From: Gammaproteobacteria bacterium
GTDB lineage: Bacteria; Pseudomonadota; Gammaproteobacteria; Nitrococcales; Nitrococcaceae
Length of the DNA stretch: 64,000 nt
Direction of reading: 5' to 3'
NCBI GenBank assembly: GCA_030433275.1
Contig: JAUILK010000007.1
Span: 1-64,000, forward strand
In this document: positions 29,047 to 40,231 of the stretch, one piece after another
Numbering within the stretch: the first letter of the stretch is position 1
Layout: every line of letters starts with the position of its first letter
Position numbers and translations under genes: made by a program
The notes under the pieces: generated by a model
Told to the model about the DNA's origin: nothing
The model's input: the letters and a program-made list of their open reading frames with translations, nothing else
Database searches by the model: none

Positions 29047-31320
29047 CTAGAGGTTTTCGTCACCACCCACCCATAGGTGCTGAACCCGCTGAAACCCTCG
29101 CGGGAGAGCGTCTCCACGACGGCCTCGTTGGCCGAAATAGCGCTCCAGATCACTTGGGTGCAGTGTGAATGTACGCTTACCCGCCTGCAGGATAAGCGCA
29201 CGCTCGGGAGGCACGGCCAATACCCCGACAACCACCTCCTCTCGCGTACTCAACCGTGGCGCTGGTATCTGGATAAGCTTGTTGCCTTTGCCCTTACCAA
29301 GCTCCGGGACCTCCCGCAGCGGAAAGACCAACAGCCGACCGGCCGTAGTAATCGCAACGAGACGGTCCTGGGCCAGCGTATACACCCGAGCCGGCTTGAG
29401 CACCTCCGCCCCGCCGGTGATGCTCAACGCAGCTTTACCCGATCGGTTCTTGCTGTAGAGGTTACCTAGACGGGTAACAAATCCGTAGCCGTGATCACTT
29501 GCCAACAGCCAAAGCGAGTCCGGATCGCCGAGCAGCACGTAACTGAACTCGCCCCCCCCCGGCAGCGACAAGCGTCCTGTCAGCGGCTCTCCCTGGCCCC
29601 GTGCCGAGGGCAGCGTATGAGCCGGCAGAGAATAGGCGCGGCCTTGCGAATCGAGGAAAACCGCCTGTTGATTGCTGCGGCCGATGGCCGCATCACGATA
29701 ACCATCGCCCGCTTTATAGCTCAGGCGCTGCACATCCATATCGTGGCCTTTGGCCGCCCGGATCCAGCCCTTCTGCGAGAGCACCAGGGTCACAGGCTCG
29801 CTCGGCACGAGTTCCGTATCGCGCAACGCGCGGGCCGAGTCACGCTGCACCAATGGCGAGCAACGCGGGTCGCCGTATTTCTGGGCATCCTCTTGCAGCT
29901 CCGATTTGATCAGTGACTTCAGCCGTGCCTCCGAGCTCAAGATGGAATGGAGCCGGTCCCGTTCGCGCTGCAACTCCTCCTGCTCGGCCTGAATCCTGGT
30001 CTCCTCGAGCTTCGCCAGATGACGTAGGCGCAGCTCCAGAATAGCCTCGGCCTGGCGGTCGCTCAGCGCAAAGCGATCCATTAGCATAGGCTTGGGTTTG
30101 TCCTCGAATCGAATGATCGCGATCACCTCATCGATATTGAGAAATGCGACCAAATAGCCGTTGAGAATATGCAACCGCGCCTCGACCTTATCCAAGCGCC
30201 ACTGCAAGCGCCGGCGTACCGTCTCGGTGCGAAAGCACAACCACTCGGTCAGAATTTCCCGCAGATTACGCACCCGTGGCCGAGCATCCAAGCCGATGAC
30301 GTTCAAATTCACCCGGTAGGTCTTCTCCAGGTCCGTAGTAGCAAACAAATGCTGCATCAGCGGCTCGGCGTCCACTCGGGCGCTGCGCGGGGTGATAATC
30401 AATCGTGTGGGGCTATCATGGTCGGACTCGTCGCGCAGATCCTCCACCATAGGCAGCTTTTTGTTCTGCATCTGTGCGGCGATCTGTTCCAGGACCTTGC
30501 TGCCAGAGACCTGGTAGGGCAGCGCGGTGATCACAATATCGAGCCCGTCGCGCTCCCAACATGCGCGCTGGCGCAGACCACCGTAACCAATTTCGTAGAG
30601 GTGGCGGATATCTTCGGCCGGAGTGATGATCTCCGCTCGAGTTGGAAAATCCGGACCCAAAATCGCTTCACAAAGGTCGGCCACGCTGGCATCCGGCTGG
30701 TCGAGCAGGCGAATGCAGGCGGCGACCACCTCACGCAGGTTATGCGGCGGGATATCGGTGGCCATACCCACCGCGATACCGGTACTGCCGTTGAGCAACA
30801 GATTGGGAAGCCGCGCTGGTAGAATTCGAGGTTCCTCCAAGGTTCCGTCGAAATTCGGCATCCACTCCACTGTACCCTCGCCCAACTCGGCCAACAGGAG
30901 CTGCGCGTAGCGCGTCAACCGGGCTTCGGTATAACGCATGGCCGCAAACGACTTAGGGTCGTCAGCCGAACCCCAGTTGCCCTGCCCATCCACCAACGGA
31001 TAACGATAAGAGAATGGCTGCGCCATGAGCACCATAGCCTCATAGCAAGCGGAATCGCCGTGCGGGTGGTATTTTCCGAGCACATCGCCGACGGTGCGGG
31101 CAGATTTTTTATACTTGGCGGCAGCAGAAATGCCGAGTTCGGACATGGCGTAGACAATGCGACGCTGGACCGGCTTTAAACCATCGCCGAGATGGGGTAG
31201 CGCCCGGTCCAGGATGACGTACATCGAGTAGTCCAAATACGCCTTCTCGGTGAATTCCAGCAGCGACTGGGTTTCGTAATCGGCATCATGTACAGGCAAT
31301 TCGTGTCCACCCCTTTGCAC
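29047..31320 (-). CDS. parC: DNA topoisomerase IV subunit A
   Basis: Breakage-reunion subunit that decatenates replicated chromosomes with ParE. The active tyrosine is Y130 in MRYTEARL. The quinolone-determining segment [13 protein letters not shown] keeps the Ser (S90) and Glu (E94) of sensitive enzymes. The C-terminal beta-pinwheel follows. The open frame starts at a GTG, but a TTG at 31299 has a much better ribosome site (AGGGGTGG, 7-nt spacing), so the true start may be there. Length up to 757 residues. It lies 24 nt behind parE. Confidence 0.95.
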   Translation of the reverse strand: MQRGGHELPVHDADYETQSLLEFTEKAYLDYSMYVILDRALPHLGDGLKPVQRRIVYAMSELGISAAAKYKKSARTVGDVLGKYHPHGDSACYEAMVLMAQPFSYRYPLVDGQGNWGSADDPKSFAAMRYTEARLTRYAQLLLAELGEGTVEWMPNFDGTLEEPRILPARLPNLLLNGSTGIAVGMATDIPPHNLREVVAACIRLLDQPDASVADLCEAILGPDFPTRAEIITPAEDIRHLYEIGYGGLRQRACWERDGLDIVITALPYQVSGSKVLEQIAAQMQNKKLPMVEDLRDESDHDSPTRLIITPRSARVDAEPLMQHLFATTDLEKTYRVNLNVIGLDARPRVRNLREILTEWLCFRTETVRRRLQWRLDKVEARLHILNGYLVAFLNIDEVIAIIRFEDKPKPMLMDRFALSDRQAEAILELRLRHLAKLEETRIQAEQEELQRERDRLHSILSSEARLKSLIKSELQEDAQKYGDPRCSPLVQRDSARALRDTELVPSEPVTLVLSQKGWIRAAKGHDMDVQRLSYKAGDGYRDAAIGRSNQQAVFLDSQGRAYSLPAHTLPSARGQGEPLTGRLSLPGGGEFSYVLLGDPDSLWLLASDHGYGFVTRLGNLYSKNRSGKAALSITGGAEVLKPARVYTLAQDRLVAITTAGRLLVFPLREVPELGKGKGNKLIQIPAPRLSTREEVVVGVLAVPPERALILQAGKRTFTLHPSDLERYFGQRGRRGDALPRGFQRVQHLWVGGDENL

Positions 31321-31344
31321 GGCGCCTAACTATCGGTCGGTGCC

Positions 31345-33237
31345 TCAAAGCAGCACCTCGGCTCGATCACCTTTTGCTTCCAACCAGGCACGGCGCTGTG
31401 CCGCCGCCCGCCGGCCGAGCAGCATGCCCAGCAACTGCTCGGCGGCATCCTCGGAGTCCACTGTAAGCCGTACCAAGCGCCGAGTTTCTGCCGCCATGGT
31501 GGTTTCCCGCAACTGCTTCGGATTCATCTCGCCAAGCCCCTTAAAACGCGTAATTTGCGGTTTTGCCTTATTGCTCTCGGCGGCGATACGATCGAGAATG
31601 CCCCGCCGCTCCTCGCTGTCGAGGGCATAGAAAGTCTGCTTGCCCACGTCGATACGATACAGCGGCGGCATGGCGACATAGACGTGACCTTGGCGAACCA
31701 GCGCCGGGAAATGGCGCAGGAACAAAGCACAGAGCAACGTAGCAATGTGCGCACCGTCCGGATCTGCATCAGCCAGGATGCAAACCTTGCCATAACGCAA
31801 CCGGGAGAGATCCGCCGAACCGGGCTCCACACCCAAAGCAACGGCAATGTCGTGCACTTCCTGCGAGCCCATCACCTCAGCGGGATCTACCTCCCATGTG
31901 TTCAGGATTTTGCCCCGCAGGGGCATAACCGCCTGATACTCACGCGAGCGAGCCTGCTTCGCAGAACCGCCTGCCGAATCCCCCTCCACTAGAAACAACT
32001 CGGTCTGGCGCAGATCCTGGCTGGTGCAATCGGCGAGCTTGCCGGGCAACGCCGGCCCGCTCGTCACCCGCTTGCGCGCCACCTTCTTACTCGTGCGCAA
32101 CCGGCGCTGGGCATTTTGAATGATCAACGCGACGATCTGCTGCGCCGGCGCGATATGTTGATTCAACCACAGACTGAATGTGTCTTTGACGACGCCGGAA
32201 ACAAAAGCGGCGCACTCGCGCGAGGACAAACGCTCTTTGGTCTGCCCGGTGAATTGAGGGTTTTCGAGTTTGACCGAGAGTATAAAACTCAACCGCTCCC
32301 AAACATCATCCGGTGCGATCCGCAAGCCCCGTGGTAGCAGATTACGAAATTCGCAGAACTCGCGAATCGCTTCTGTCAACCCGGCGCGCAAGCCATTGAC
32401 ATGGGTCCCACCTTGCGGCGTGGGAATCAGATTTACGTAGCTCTCTTGCACCGCCTCCCCAGCATCGGGCAGCCAGACGAGCGCCCACTCCGCAGTTTCC
32501 TGAGCGGCGCTCATCCGGCCTAGAAAGGGTGGTTCCGGTAATCGCTCGAGCGGCTCCAGCGCATCGCAGAGATAATCCGCCAAGCCATCTTCGTAATACC
32601 AAACGAGCTCTTCCTGCGCCGCCTCGTCATAGAAGCGAACGCGCAGCCCGGGGCAGAGCACGGCCTTGGCCCGCAGGGTGTACTGCAAGCGCGACACGGA
32701 AAAACGCGGCGAGTCGAAATACCGGGCATCGGGCCAAAACCGCAAAGTTGTACCAGTTTCAGCCTTATTGAGCGCGCCGATCAGCTCAAGTTCAGAACAT
32801 TTCTCACCCTCGACGAAGTGCATCCGCCACTGCTTACCATCGCGCCGAATCGTCACTTCAAGCCGGCGCGAGAGCGCATTCACCACGGAGACACCGACTC
32901 CATGCAAGCCACCGGAGAATTGATAGCTGCGCTGCGAGAACTTACCGCCAGCATGCAGTCGACTGAGAATGAGCTCCACCCCCGGCAACCCCTCTTCCGG
33001 GTGGATATCCACCGGCATACCGCGACCGTTATCGCTAACGGACAGTGACCCGTCACAATGTAGCACGACCTCGATTCGGTCGGCGAAACCGGCCAGAGCT
33101 TCATCGACGCCATTGTCGATCACCTCCCGGGCCAGATGGTTGGGACGCGTGGTATCCGTGTACATGCCCGGGCGGCGGCGCACTGGATCCAACCCGGTTA
33201 GAACCTCGATCGAAGCGGCATTATAATTTCTCGTCAT
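31345..33237 (-). CDS. parE: DNA topoisomerase IV subunit B
   Basis: ATPase subunit of topoisomerase IV. Start set at [20 protein letters not shown]; the extra upstream codons are not conserved. The GHKL ATPase ([40 protein letters not shown]), transducer and TOPRIM domains ([27 protein letters not shown]) are all visible. It is shorter than GyrB (630 residues) and lacks the GyrB insertion, supporting ParE. It is transcribed with parC and divergent from xseB. Confidence 0.96.
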   Translation of the reverse strand: MTRNYNAASIEVLTGLDPVRRRPGMYTDTTRPNHLAREVIDNGVDEALAGFADRIEVVLHCDGSLSVSDNGRGMPVDIHPEEGLPGVELILSRLHAGGKFSQRSYQFSGGLHGVGVSVVNALSRRLEVTIRRDGKQWRMHFVEGEKCSELELIGALNKAETGTTLRFWPDARYFDSPRFSVSRLQYTLRAKAVLCPGLRVRFYDEAAQEELVWYYEDGLADYLCDALEPLERLPEPPFLGRMSAAQETAEWALVWLPDAGEAVQESYVNLIPTPQGGTHVNGLRAGLTEAIREFCEFRNLLPRGLRIAPDDVWERLSFILSVKLENPQFTGQTKERLSSRECAAFVSGVVKDTFSLWLNQHIAPAQQIVALIIQNAQRRLRTSKKVARKRVTSGPALPGKLADCTSQDLRQTELFLVEGDSAGGSAKQARSREYQAVMPLRGKILNTWEVDPAEVMGSQEVHDIAVALGVEPGSADLSRLRYGKVCILADADPDGAHIATLLCALFLRHFPALVRQGHVYVAMPPLYRIDVGKQTFYALDSEERRGILDRIAAESNKAKPQITRFKGLGEMNPKQLRETTMAAETRRLVRLTVDSEDAAEQLLGMLLGRRAAAQRRAWLEAKGDRAEVLL

Positions 33238-33402
33238 CTTGCGGCGGACTGCGTCCCTCCCGATCTCTGCAATAGTCGCTGCGGCCAGCGCAGTTCGGAC
33301 CAAAGTTGGCAGTGTATCGTGTGCCCCAAACGACTGCGAGTGCGTTGCCGACCGTCACAAGTTACACTAAGCGCGTTCACTCGCCGCGCCAAGCGAGGCA
33401 AC

Positions 33403-33654
33403 ATGACCCAGCCAAGTAATGCCGAGTTCGACTTCGAATACGCCTTACAGGAACTCGAAGGACTGGTCGGCCGCATGGAGTCGGGAGAACTCTCGCTCGA
33501 AGACTCGCTGAAGTCCTTCGAACGGGGAATCGAACTGACACGGGCTTGCCAAAAGGCGCTGCGTGAAGCCGAACAGAAGATCGAAATTCTCCTGGGTCAG
33601 GATGAAAACGCCGTGACCATGCCGTTCGAGGCGATCAACCATGACGGTTCTTAA
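33403..33654 (+). CDS. xseB: Exodeoxyribonuclease VII small subunit
   Basis: Small helical subunit of the single-strand-specific exonuclease VII. The start is [16 protein letters not shown], with GCGAGG just upstream; the longer frame (33319) adds an unconserved arginine-rich stretch. [16 protein letters not shown] is the family signature. Length 83 residues. Its end overlaps the ispA start by 14 nt, the standard xseB-ispA pairing. The large subunit XseA is not in the window. Confidence 0.94.
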   Translation: MTQPSNAEFDFEYALQELEGLVGRMESGELSLEDSLKSFERGIELTRACQKALREAEQKIEILLGQDENAVTMPFEAINHDGS

Positions 33655-34537
33655 GCGTTGCCTGCCTGAGTACCAGGCTCGGGTGGAAGCCGCCTTAGAG
33701 CGCTGGCTGCCGCCGGCGCAAACGCATCCGGCCCGGCTGCACGAAGCCATGCGTTACGCAGTGCTCGGCGGCGGTAAGCGGATGCGCCCGCTGTTGGTCT
33801 ATGCAACCGGCGACGCCCTGCGACTACCACGGCAGGTCCTGGATGCTCCGGCTTGTGCCGTGGAGCTCATCCACTGCTACTCGCTCGTGCACGACGACCT
33901 ACCGGCCATGGACGACGATGACCTGCGCCGGGGCCGCGCCACGTGCCACCGTGCCTACGATGAAGTCACAGCCATTCTCGTCGGCGATGCGCTGCAAAGC
34001 CTGGCCTTTCGAGTGTTGAGCCATTGCCCCGATGGGGAGGCTGAGCCGACCCTGGAGCGCCTACGTATGATCGACGTTCTCAGCTTGGCCGCTGGGTCGC
34101 GCGGTATGGCCGGCGGCCAGAGCCTAGACTATGAAGCCGTGGGTCGTCAGGTTACAGTACCGGAGTTGGAGGACATGCACATTCATAAGACGGGCGCGCT
34201 CATCCGCGCCAGCGTCATGCTCGGTGCGTTGGCGGACACTACCGCTGAGACGGCCTGTCTGGAACGCCTCGATCATTATGCAAAATGCGTCGGCCTCGCC
34301 TTCCAGGTACAGGATGACGTATTAGATGTGATCGGCGACGAGACGCGGCTGGGAAAGAGCCAGGGTGCCGATGCTCGGCTCAATAAGCCAACCTACCCCG
34401 CGTTGCTCGGACTCGACGAGGCGCGCGATTTCGCCCGTCAGCTCTGCCAAGATGCCGTCGCCAGTTTACGGGACTTCGGCCCCGAGGCCGACTGCCTGCG
34501 AGGCGTCGCTGAATACATCGTAGCGCGCGATCACTGA
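33641..34537 (+). CDS. ispA: Farnesyl diphosphate synthase (geranyltranstransferase)
   Basis: Condenses DMAPP/GPP with IPP to farnesyl diphosphate for undecaprenyl carriers, quinones and other isoprenoids. The first aspartate-rich motif is DDLPAMD (85-91) and the second lies in FQVQDDVLD (near 225). LGGGKRMRP binds IPP. Length 298 residues. It overlaps xseB. dxs, the usual next gene in this operon in many relatives, is not here; queD follows instead after 57 nt. Confidence 0.95.
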   Translation: MTVLKRCLPEYQARVEAALERWLPPAQTHPARLHEAMRYAVLGGGKRMRPLLVYATGDALRLPRQVLDAPACAVELIHCYSLVHDDLPAMDDDDLRRGRATCHRAYDEVTAILVGDALQSLAFRVLSHCPDGEAEPTLERLRMIDVLSLAAGSRGMAGGQSLDYEAVGRQVTVPELEDMHIHKTGALIRASVMLGALADTTAETACLERLDHYAKCVGLAFQVQDDVLDVIGDETRLGKSQGADARLNKPTYPALLGLDEARDFARQLCQDAVASLRDFGPEADCLRGVAEYIVARDH

Positions 34538-34594
34538 CGTTGCTGATTCCGCCGCGTTACCCTAATATGCCATCGCGCAAGTCAGGATTCACCC

Positions 34595-34978
34595 ATGAGC
34601 GGGCACTACCTGCTGAGTGTAGTCACCGACTTTTCGGCCTCCCATATTCTGGAGGGCCATCCTGGCAAATGCAGCCACCTGCATGGCCACAACTGGTCGG
34701 TGGAAGTAGAAGTCGAAGCACGTAAGCTGGACCGGCTAGGAATGGCGATCGACTTCGCCGAGCTCAAAGCGGCGACACGACAGATCGTTGCAACGATGGA
34801 TCATCGCCATCTCAACGACTTACCTGAATTCGCCGGCATCAATCCCACGGCGGAACATGTGGCTGGCGCAATCTACCAAGCGCTTCGCGTGTGGCTTGAT
34901 GGACACCACGCTCGGCTCACCGCCGTAACCGTCTGGGAAACCGCGCACGCTCGCGTTCGATATACAGAGGAAGACTGA
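34595..34978 (+). CDS. queD: 6-carboxytetrahydropterin synthase
   Basis: QueD (6-pyruvoyltetrahydropterin synthase family) makes 6-carboxytetrahydropterin from dihydroneopterin triphosphate for queuosine in tRNA. Zinc ligands H17, H30 and H32 and catalytic C26 are visible in FSASHILEG and CSHLHGHNW; the later MDHRHLND and PTAEHVA motifs complete the site. Length 127 residues. folE2, whose product is its substrate, begins 3 nt later, so the two act in series. A role in another pterin pathway cannot be excluded. Confidence 0.9.
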   Translation: MSGHYLLSVVTDFSASHILEGHPGKCSHLHGHNWSVEVEVEARKLDRLGMAIDFAELKAATRQIVATMDHRHLNDLPEFAGINPTAEHVAGAIYQALRVWLDGHHARLTAVTVWETAHARVRYTEED

Positions 34979-34981
34979 AGC

Positions 34982-35806
34982 ATGGCCGAGGCGACCAAAG
35001 GCGCACTAACTCTGCCCATTGAGGATGTCCAGGGGCGGCAGGATACCCGACGCATTCCGATCAACAAAGTGGGTATCAAGGACATCCGACACCCAGTCCG
35101 GGTGCGGGCTCGCAATGGCGAGGAGCAGCATACCGTTGCGACGTTCAACATGTACGTGGACTTGCCGCATCACTTCAAAGGCACGCACATGTCACGGTTC
35201 GTGGAAATCCTGGAAGGCCATAATCGAGAGATCACCATCGCCTCGTTCAAAGCGATGCTCCGCGAGGTGGCGCAGCGCCTGAAAGCGGCATCGGGTCACA
35301 TAGAAATGCGCTTCCCCTTCTTCATTTGCAAACGCGCACCGATCTCCGGCGTGGAAAGCCTGCTGGACTATGAAGTGGCCTTCATAGGGGAAACTCAGGA
35401 TGATCACATCGAACTGAGCTTAGAAGTTCTGGTGCCGGTCACCAGTCTATGCCCTTGCTCGAAGTCCATATCCGAACAAGGGGCGCACAACCAGCGCTCC
35501 CGCGTGACCATTCGTGCACGCACCGGCGGCTTCATCTGGCTCGAAGAGCTGATTCAGATCGCCGAGGACAGCGCCTCGTGTGAGCTTTACGGGCTACTCA
35601 AACGCCCTGATGAAAAATATGTTACCGAACGGGCCTATAACAATCCCAAATTTGTCGAAGACATTGTGCGCGAGGCGGCGGCGCGCCTTGAGGCCGACGA
35701 TCGCATTCTCGCCTATAGCGTTGCCTCGGAAAACTTCGAATCGATTCATAATCACTCGGCCTACGCCCTCATCGAGCGTGACAAACAGCTCGCCTGCGGG
35801 GAGTAG
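34982..35806 (+). CDS. folE2: GTP cyclohydrolase FolE2 (type IB)
   Basis: Converts GTP to dihydroneopterin triphosphate. It is the type IB enzyme, unrelated in sequence motif to FolE and less dependent on zinc; such copies are often expressed under zinc limitation. The metal/catalytic motif CPCSK has C157 and C159, and EQGAHNQRS follows. Length 274 residues. Good GAGGAA ribosome site. It lies directly after queD. I did not identify a Zur site. Product feeds folate and QueD. Confidence 0.94.
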   Translation: MAEATKGALTLPIEDVQGRQDTRRIPINKVGIKDIRHPVRVRARNGEEQHTVATFNMYVDLPHHFKGTHMSRFVEILEGHNREITIASFKAMLREVAQRLKAASGHIEMRFPFFICKRAPISGVESLLDYEVAFIGETQDDHIELSLEVLVPVTSLCPCSKSISEQGAHNQRSRVTIRARTGGFIWLEELIQIAEDSASCELYGLLKRPDEKYVTERAYNNPKFVEDIVREAAARLEADDRILAYSVASENFESIHNHSAYALIERDKQLACGE

Positions 35807-35807
35807 C

Positions 35808-35942
35808 ATGGAACTGATCGGCGCCAGCACGCGACGAGCAATGTGTACAGGTCGAACGCCGCACGCAAGATGCGGCAGAAAGAATTATAGCGGCGCAGAA
35901 CGGAGATCGCTCGGAGCGCGGCCCCTGGGCACAATGCAATAA
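35808..35942 (+). CDS. Possible 44-residue ORF coupled to folE2
   Basis: The ATG begins one base after the folE2 stop and has GGGGAG (the last folE2 codons) as a Shine-Dalgarno. The predicted peptide is basic, with two cysteines (MELIGASTRRAMCTGR at the start), no transmembrane helix and no family I know. It may be only a chance frame in the 275-nt folE2/PA2779 gap. Confidence 0.25.
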   Translation: MELIGASTRRAMCTGRTPHARCGRKNYSGAERRSLGARPLGTMQ

Positions 35943-36081
35943 AGCAGTGATCCACGGGCTGATCCTCGGCGTGGCGGTCAGTGAGCTCTTCTCAACGTCA
36001 TGGCAAACAGCACCGGTGATCATCGGCAATACGCACGCACAGGGATACACCTAACCGAGGCCGGATATCAAGGAGGGAACT

Positions 36082-36498
36082 ATGCTGGAGCTCCAACGTC
36101 GCTTCCGCTGGCTTTGCAGCCTCATCGCGATCGTTTTCGCGCTTACGGCAATACCCGTTCCAGCGGCTCAAGCCAAGCTGGTCAGCACCCAAACATTAGC
36201 CGCCGGCGCGGCTGCCGACAATGCTCGGGCAAGAATCGAAGCTATGTTGGAGCGCGCCGAGGTGCAAGCGCAACTCGTTGCGCTGGGCGTCGACCCACAG
36301 GCCGCGCACGATCGCGTGGCCGCCTTGTCCGACGCACAGGCCAAAACACTGGCAAAGCACATCGACAATACGCCAGCAGGCGGTAGCACCCTTACTTTTC
36401 TCGTTGGAATCGGGCTCGTTGTCTTCCTTGTGCTGCTGGTGACGGACATTCTCGGGTTCACGGACGTATTTCCATTCGTGAAAAAAACCGTGCATTGA
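36082..36498 (+). CDS. PA2779-family small membrane protein
   Basis: Function unknown. A signal-peptide-like N-terminal helix (about 10-31, ending PAAQAK), a helical periplasmic stretch with LGVDPQAAHDRVAALSD, and a C-terminal transmembrane helix (about 103-125) followed by a short tail. It has a near-perfect AAGGAGG ribosome site. The stop overlaps the next gene's ATG by one base (TGATG), so the two are translationally coupled. The pairing of a PA2779-like with a PA2778-like gene recurs in proteobacteria, and suggests one functional unit at the envelope. Confidence 0.75.
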   Translation: MLELQRRFRWLCSLIAIVFALTAIPVPAAQAKLVSTQTLAAGAAADNARARIEAMLERAEVQAQLVALGVDPQAAHDRVAALSDAQAKTLAKHIDNTPAGGSTLTFLVGIGLVVFLVLLVTDILGFTDVFPFVKKTVH

Positions 36499-37490
36499 TG
36501 AGGGATTTTGGCCGAACGACAGCGGCCTTGCCACGGCCATTATCCGTTTTATGCGCGGGATTGCTCACGCTGGTCGGATGTGCCTCGCAGAACGGTCTGC
36601 AACCGCCGGCCCTCGTGCGCACCATGCCGCCCGTCGAACTGTTCGATGTGCCGTTCTACCCCCAAACTGCTTATCATTGCGGCCCGGCCACGCTGGCCAT
36701 GGTGCTGGGGTGGAGCGGGGTGAACGCCGACCCCCAGCACCTCAGTACCGAACTCTACATTCCGGCCAAACAAGGCACACTACAGGCCGAACTCCTGGCC
36801 CGCGCGCGTAGCAACCACCGTCTCGCTTATGTCATTCCACCGCAACTATCCGAACTACTGCGCGAGTTGGAGGCCGGACACCCGGTGCTGGTATTGCAAA
36901 ACCTGGGGCCCGACTGGTATCCAATCTGGCACTATGCGGTGGTGGTCGGAGTTCAACCGGCAAACGGCAATCTGGTGCTACGCTCGGGCGATGAGCGCCG
37001 GCACGTGGTGGCGATCGGGACCTTCGAGAGAACCTGGGCGCGCGGGAAGCGTTGGGGAATCGTCGTGCTACCGCCTGGAGAGTTGCCGACAACAGCGACC
37101 GCCGCACGATTGTTCCAATTACTGGCGGAGTTGGAAACACAGCATGAGCCAATGACGACCTTACCAAGCTGGCAGGCCGGCGTAAAACGGTTTCCGAAAG
37201 ACGGCCGCCTCGCTCTGGGACTGGCCAATGCGCTATACAAAACTGAACGCTTGGGGAGTGCAGCCGCAGCGCTCGAAGCGGCGCTCGAGCGCCAAACCGA
37301 CCAGAGCGCAGTGCTTTATAACAATCTGGCACAGATCGAAGCCGATCAAGGTAATTGGGCGGAGGCCCAAGCAGCAGCCGCCGAAGCTGTGCGTCTGGGT
37401 GGCCCATTTTTATCCACCTTCCAGGTGACTCTGCGAACAATCCAGTGCCGCCGCTCTGGCAAGCCTACGGATTGTGGGCCAGCTTTATAG
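36498..37490 (+). CDS. PA2778-family lipoprotein, C39-like cysteine peptidase with TPR
   Basis: Predicted lipoprotein: lipobox LTLVGC with C28. A C39-like papain-fold domain follows, with catalytic C61 in YHCGPATLAMVL, H145 in WHYAVVVG and a likely Asp at 165. The C-terminal part (about 215-300) looks like TPR repeats. Residues for proteolysis appear intact, but substrate is unknown; C39 domains usually cleave leader peptides at double-glycine sites. A TTG three bases upstream is an alternative start. Coupled to the PA2779-like gene. Length 330 residues. Confidence 0.78.
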   Translation: MRDFGRTTAALPRPLSVLCAGLLTLVGCASQNGLQPPALVRTMPPVELFDVPFYPQTAYHCGPATLAMVLGWSGVNADPQHLSTELYIPAKQGTLQAELLARARSNHRLAYVIPPQLSELLRELEAGHPVLVLQNLGPDWYPIWHYAVVVGVQPANGNLVLRSGDERRHVVAIGTFERTWARGKRWGIVVLPPGELPTTATAARLFQLLAELETQHEPMTTLPSWQAGVKRFPKDGRLALGLANALYKTERLGSAAAALEAALERQTDQSAVLYNNLAQIEADQGNWAEAQAAAAEAVRLGGPFLSTFQVTLRTIQCRRSGKPTDCGPAL

Positions 37491-37629
37491 CATCAAGGGT
37501 AATCTGTATGCGCTTGATCATTGTAGAAACAAGCATCGGCGGATCCGCGGCTGCGCACGAAACACTCGACAGCTGTAGCCGCTTTCGACGATCATACGCG
37601 CCGAACAGCAGACTTCATCAGTATCAGAC

Positions 37630-39447
37630 GTGATCGAAAAACTTCGCAATATCGCCATAATCGCCCACGTCGACCACGGTAAAACGACCCTGGTCGACCG
37701 CCTTCTGCAAGACTCCGGCAGTCTTCAGAACCGGGGCGCTCTGCCCGAGCGCGTCATGGATTCCAACGAAATCGAACGCGAGCGCGGCATTACCATCCTC
37801 TCGAAGAACACGGCAATCGAGTGGCAAAACCATCGCATCAATATCGTCGACACCCCCGGGCACGCCGACTTCGGTGGCGAGGTGGAGCGGGTGTTGTCGA
37901 TGGTCGACAGCGTGCTGCTATTGGTCGATGCTGTCGATGGGCCTATGCCGCAAACCCGGTTCGTCACCGACAAAGCGCTGGCACAGGGCTTTCGGCCAAT
38001 CGTAGTGATCAACAAGATCGATCGGCCGCAGGCACGCCCGAACTGGGTCTTAGACCAAACCTTTGATCTGTTCGCCGAACTGGGCGCGAGTGACGAGCAA
38101 CTGGACTTTCCCGTGGTCTATTGCTCCGCCTTGAACGGCTATGCGAGCCTAACACCGACCGTTCAAACGGGAGACATGACCGCCTTGTTCGAAATCATTC
38201 GAGATCATGTGCCGCCGCCAGCCGTCGATCCCGAGGGGCCGTTTCAGATGCAAGTCAGCGCGCTCGATTACAGCAGCTACGTGGGCCTTATCGGCATCGG
38301 GCGGATCAAGCGCGGGCGCGTATGGACCAACAGACCGGTAATGGTGATTGATCGCACAGGCGGTTGCCGTGCAGGCCGCATCCTTCAAGTGCTCGGCTTC
38401 CTCGGACTGAACCGCATCGAAGTAAGTGCGGCGCAAGCCGGTGATATCATCGCGTTCTCGGGTGTGCCAGACGTACAGATTTCGGACACTCTCTGCGATC
38501 CGGGTGCCGTCGAAGCGTTACCACCGCTGAGTGTCGACGAGCCCACAATCGCCATGACATTCCAGGTGAACACCTCACCGCTTGCTGGGCGCGATGGACG
38601 CTACATCACCGCCCCGCAGATCCGCGAGCGCCTTGAGCGCGAACTCCAACACAATGTCGCTCTACGGGTAACGGAAACCGAGGATCCTGATAAACTACGC
38701 GTCTGCGGTCGCGGCGAGTTGCACCTATCCATCCTGATCGAGAATATGCGTCGTGAAGGCTACGAGCTCGGTGTCTCCCGCCCCGAGGTGATCGTCCGAG
38801 AGATCGATGGTGAACGCCAGGAACCTTGGGAGCGGGTGAGCGTGGATGTAGCCGAACTCCACCAGGGCCCTGTTATGGAGAAACTCGGGGCGCGAGGTGG
38901 TGCGTTACAGAATATGTATCCCCCCAGCCAGGGCCGCGTCCGCCTGGACTACTTGATACCGGCCCGGGGGCTCATCGGTTTTCGCACCCAGTTCTTAAGC
39001 GCAACCTCGGGTAGCGGGCTGCTGTACCACGTCTTCGATCATTACGCTCCCGTCAAACCAGGATCCTACGGACAGCGTTCAAATGGAGCCATGATTTCCA
39101 ATGCCAGTGGCCGTGCGCTTGGCTACGCGCTGTTCAATCTCCAGGAGCGCGGCCGGCTGATGATCGGCCCCGGCGAGGAAGTCTACGAAGGCATGGTGAT
39201 CGGCATTCACAGCCGCGACAACGACTTGCTCGTGAACCCACTGAAAGCCAAGCAGCTGACCAACATCCGGGCCGCCGGCAGCGACGAGAGCATCATTCTA
39301 ACACCACCGCTGCGACTCACGCTGGAGCAGGCACTGGAGATCATCGACCAAGACGAAGTAGTGGAAGTAACTCCGAGCGCCATCCGGGTGCGCAAAAAGC
39401 TCCTGCGTGAACACGAACGCAAGCGCGCCGCGCGCGTTTCAGCGTAA
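37630..39447 (+). CDS. typA: Translational GTPase TypA/BipA
   Basis: Ribosome-associated GTPase related to EF-G, needed for efficient 50S assembly and growth at low temperature or stress. G-domain motifs: [22 protein letters not shown] and NKIDRPQA. Domains II, III, V and the BipA-specific C-terminal domain follow. Length 605 residues. The only reasonable start is a GTG with no strong ribosome site, which is unusual for such a gene. It converges with the ygjP-like gene, 20 nt apart. Confidence 0.96.
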   Translation: MIEKLRNIAIIAHVDHGKTTLVDRLLQDSGSLQNRGALPERVMDSNEIERERGITILSKNTAIEWQNHRINIVDTPGHADFGGEVERVLSMVDSVLLLVDAVDGPMPQTRFVTDKALAQGFRPIVVINKIDRPQARPNWVLDQTFDLFAELGASDEQLDFPVVYCSALNGYASLTPTVQTGDMTALFEIIRDHVPPPAVDPEGPFQMQVSALDYSSYVGLIGIGRIKRGRVWTNRPVMVIDRTGGCRAGRILQVLGFLGLNRIEVSAAQAGDIIAFSGVPDVQISDTLCDPGAVEALPPLSVDEPTIAMTFQVNTSPLAGRDGRYITAPQIRERLERELQHNVALRVTETEDPDKLRVCGRGELHLSILIENMRREGYELGVSRPEVIVREIDGERQEPWERVSVDVAELHQGPVMEKLGARGGALQNMYPPSQGRVRLDYLIPARGLIGFRTQFLSATSGSGLLYHVFDHYAPVKPGSYGQRSNGAMISNASGRALGYALFNLQERGRLMIGPGEEVYEGMVIGIHSRDNDLLVNPLKAKQLTNIRAAGSDESIILTPPLRLTLEQALEIIDQDEVVEVTPSAIRVRKKLLREHERKRAARVSA

Positions 39448-39467
39448 CGCGACCACCTGCTCCCATA

Positions 39468-40190
39468 TTAAATTGGCTCCAAAGCTCGGTGACGCCGGCG
39501 CCAGTCCGGCAACACCTTATCCAACAATGCATAGAATCTGGCCGAGTGCTCGAACACCCGCAGGTGACAGAGCTCATGGACGATAACGTAATCGATCAGC
39601 TCCAGGCGCTGCTCCACTAAGCCGGTGTTGAGGGTAATGACACCTTGAGAGGAGCAACTGCCCCAACGACGCGACATACGCCGCAACCTTAACGACGGCG
39701 GCTCTAGCCCTCCATAGACGGGATGCTCACTCCAGTACGCTAAGCGCTCGGCAAAGACTTCGCTCGCTCGATCTCGGTACCATTGCTCCAAAAGCCGCTT
39801 GACCCGCATGGGATCGCTGGGCTCGCGCAACATGAGTAGCAACCGCCCATCGATTAGTCGGCACTGCCTAGGCGAACCCGAGCGCAGGGCAAGCACCATC
39901 CACTCACCAAGATAACGATGGTGTTCACCTTGCGTATACTGCAATGCTCGTGCTGGCGGATAGGTCGCCACCCGCTCAAGCTGCCGCTTAACCCAAACTC
40001 GGCGCCGACGCACGAAATCCAGCACCGTCGCGATCGGGCACGCAATCGGGGCGCGCACCTCAATTGTGGCATCGCGATACACGTGAATAGCCAACGTGCG
40101 GCGACGGCAGCGCCGCAAAAGAACACTCAAAGACCGCCCAGACGCCAGCGCCACAACCAAACTCTGGCTATTCTCACCATGGCAGCGCAT
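39468..40190 (-). CDS. YgjP-like metallopeptidase domain protein (DUF45/M48-like)
   Basis: Putative zinc metallopeptidase. HELCHLRVFEHS gives the HExxH motif with a downstream Glu/His, and MSRRWGSCSSQGVITLN is the characteristic upstream segment of YgjP/DUF45 proteins. Start chosen at the ATG of MRCHGENSQSLV (240 residues); the frame opens further upstream into srkA. Function of this family in bacteria is poorly known. It follows srkA by 41 nt. Confidence 0.82.
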   Translation of the reverse strand: MRCHGENSQSLVVALASGRSLSVLLRRCRRRTLAIHVYRDATIEVRAPIACPIATVLDFVRRRRVWVKRQLERVATYPPARALQYTQGEHHRYLGEWMVLALRSGSPRQCRLIDGRLLLMLREPSDPMRVKRLLEQWYRDRASEVFAERLAYWSEHPVYGGLEPPSLRLRRMSRRWGSCSSQGVITLNTGLVEQRLELIDYVIVHELCHLRVFEHSARFYALLDKVLPDWRRRHRALEPI

Positions 40191-40231
40191 TACAGTGGCT
40201 ACTGGGCGCTTTGCGCTCACGGTTAGACCGG

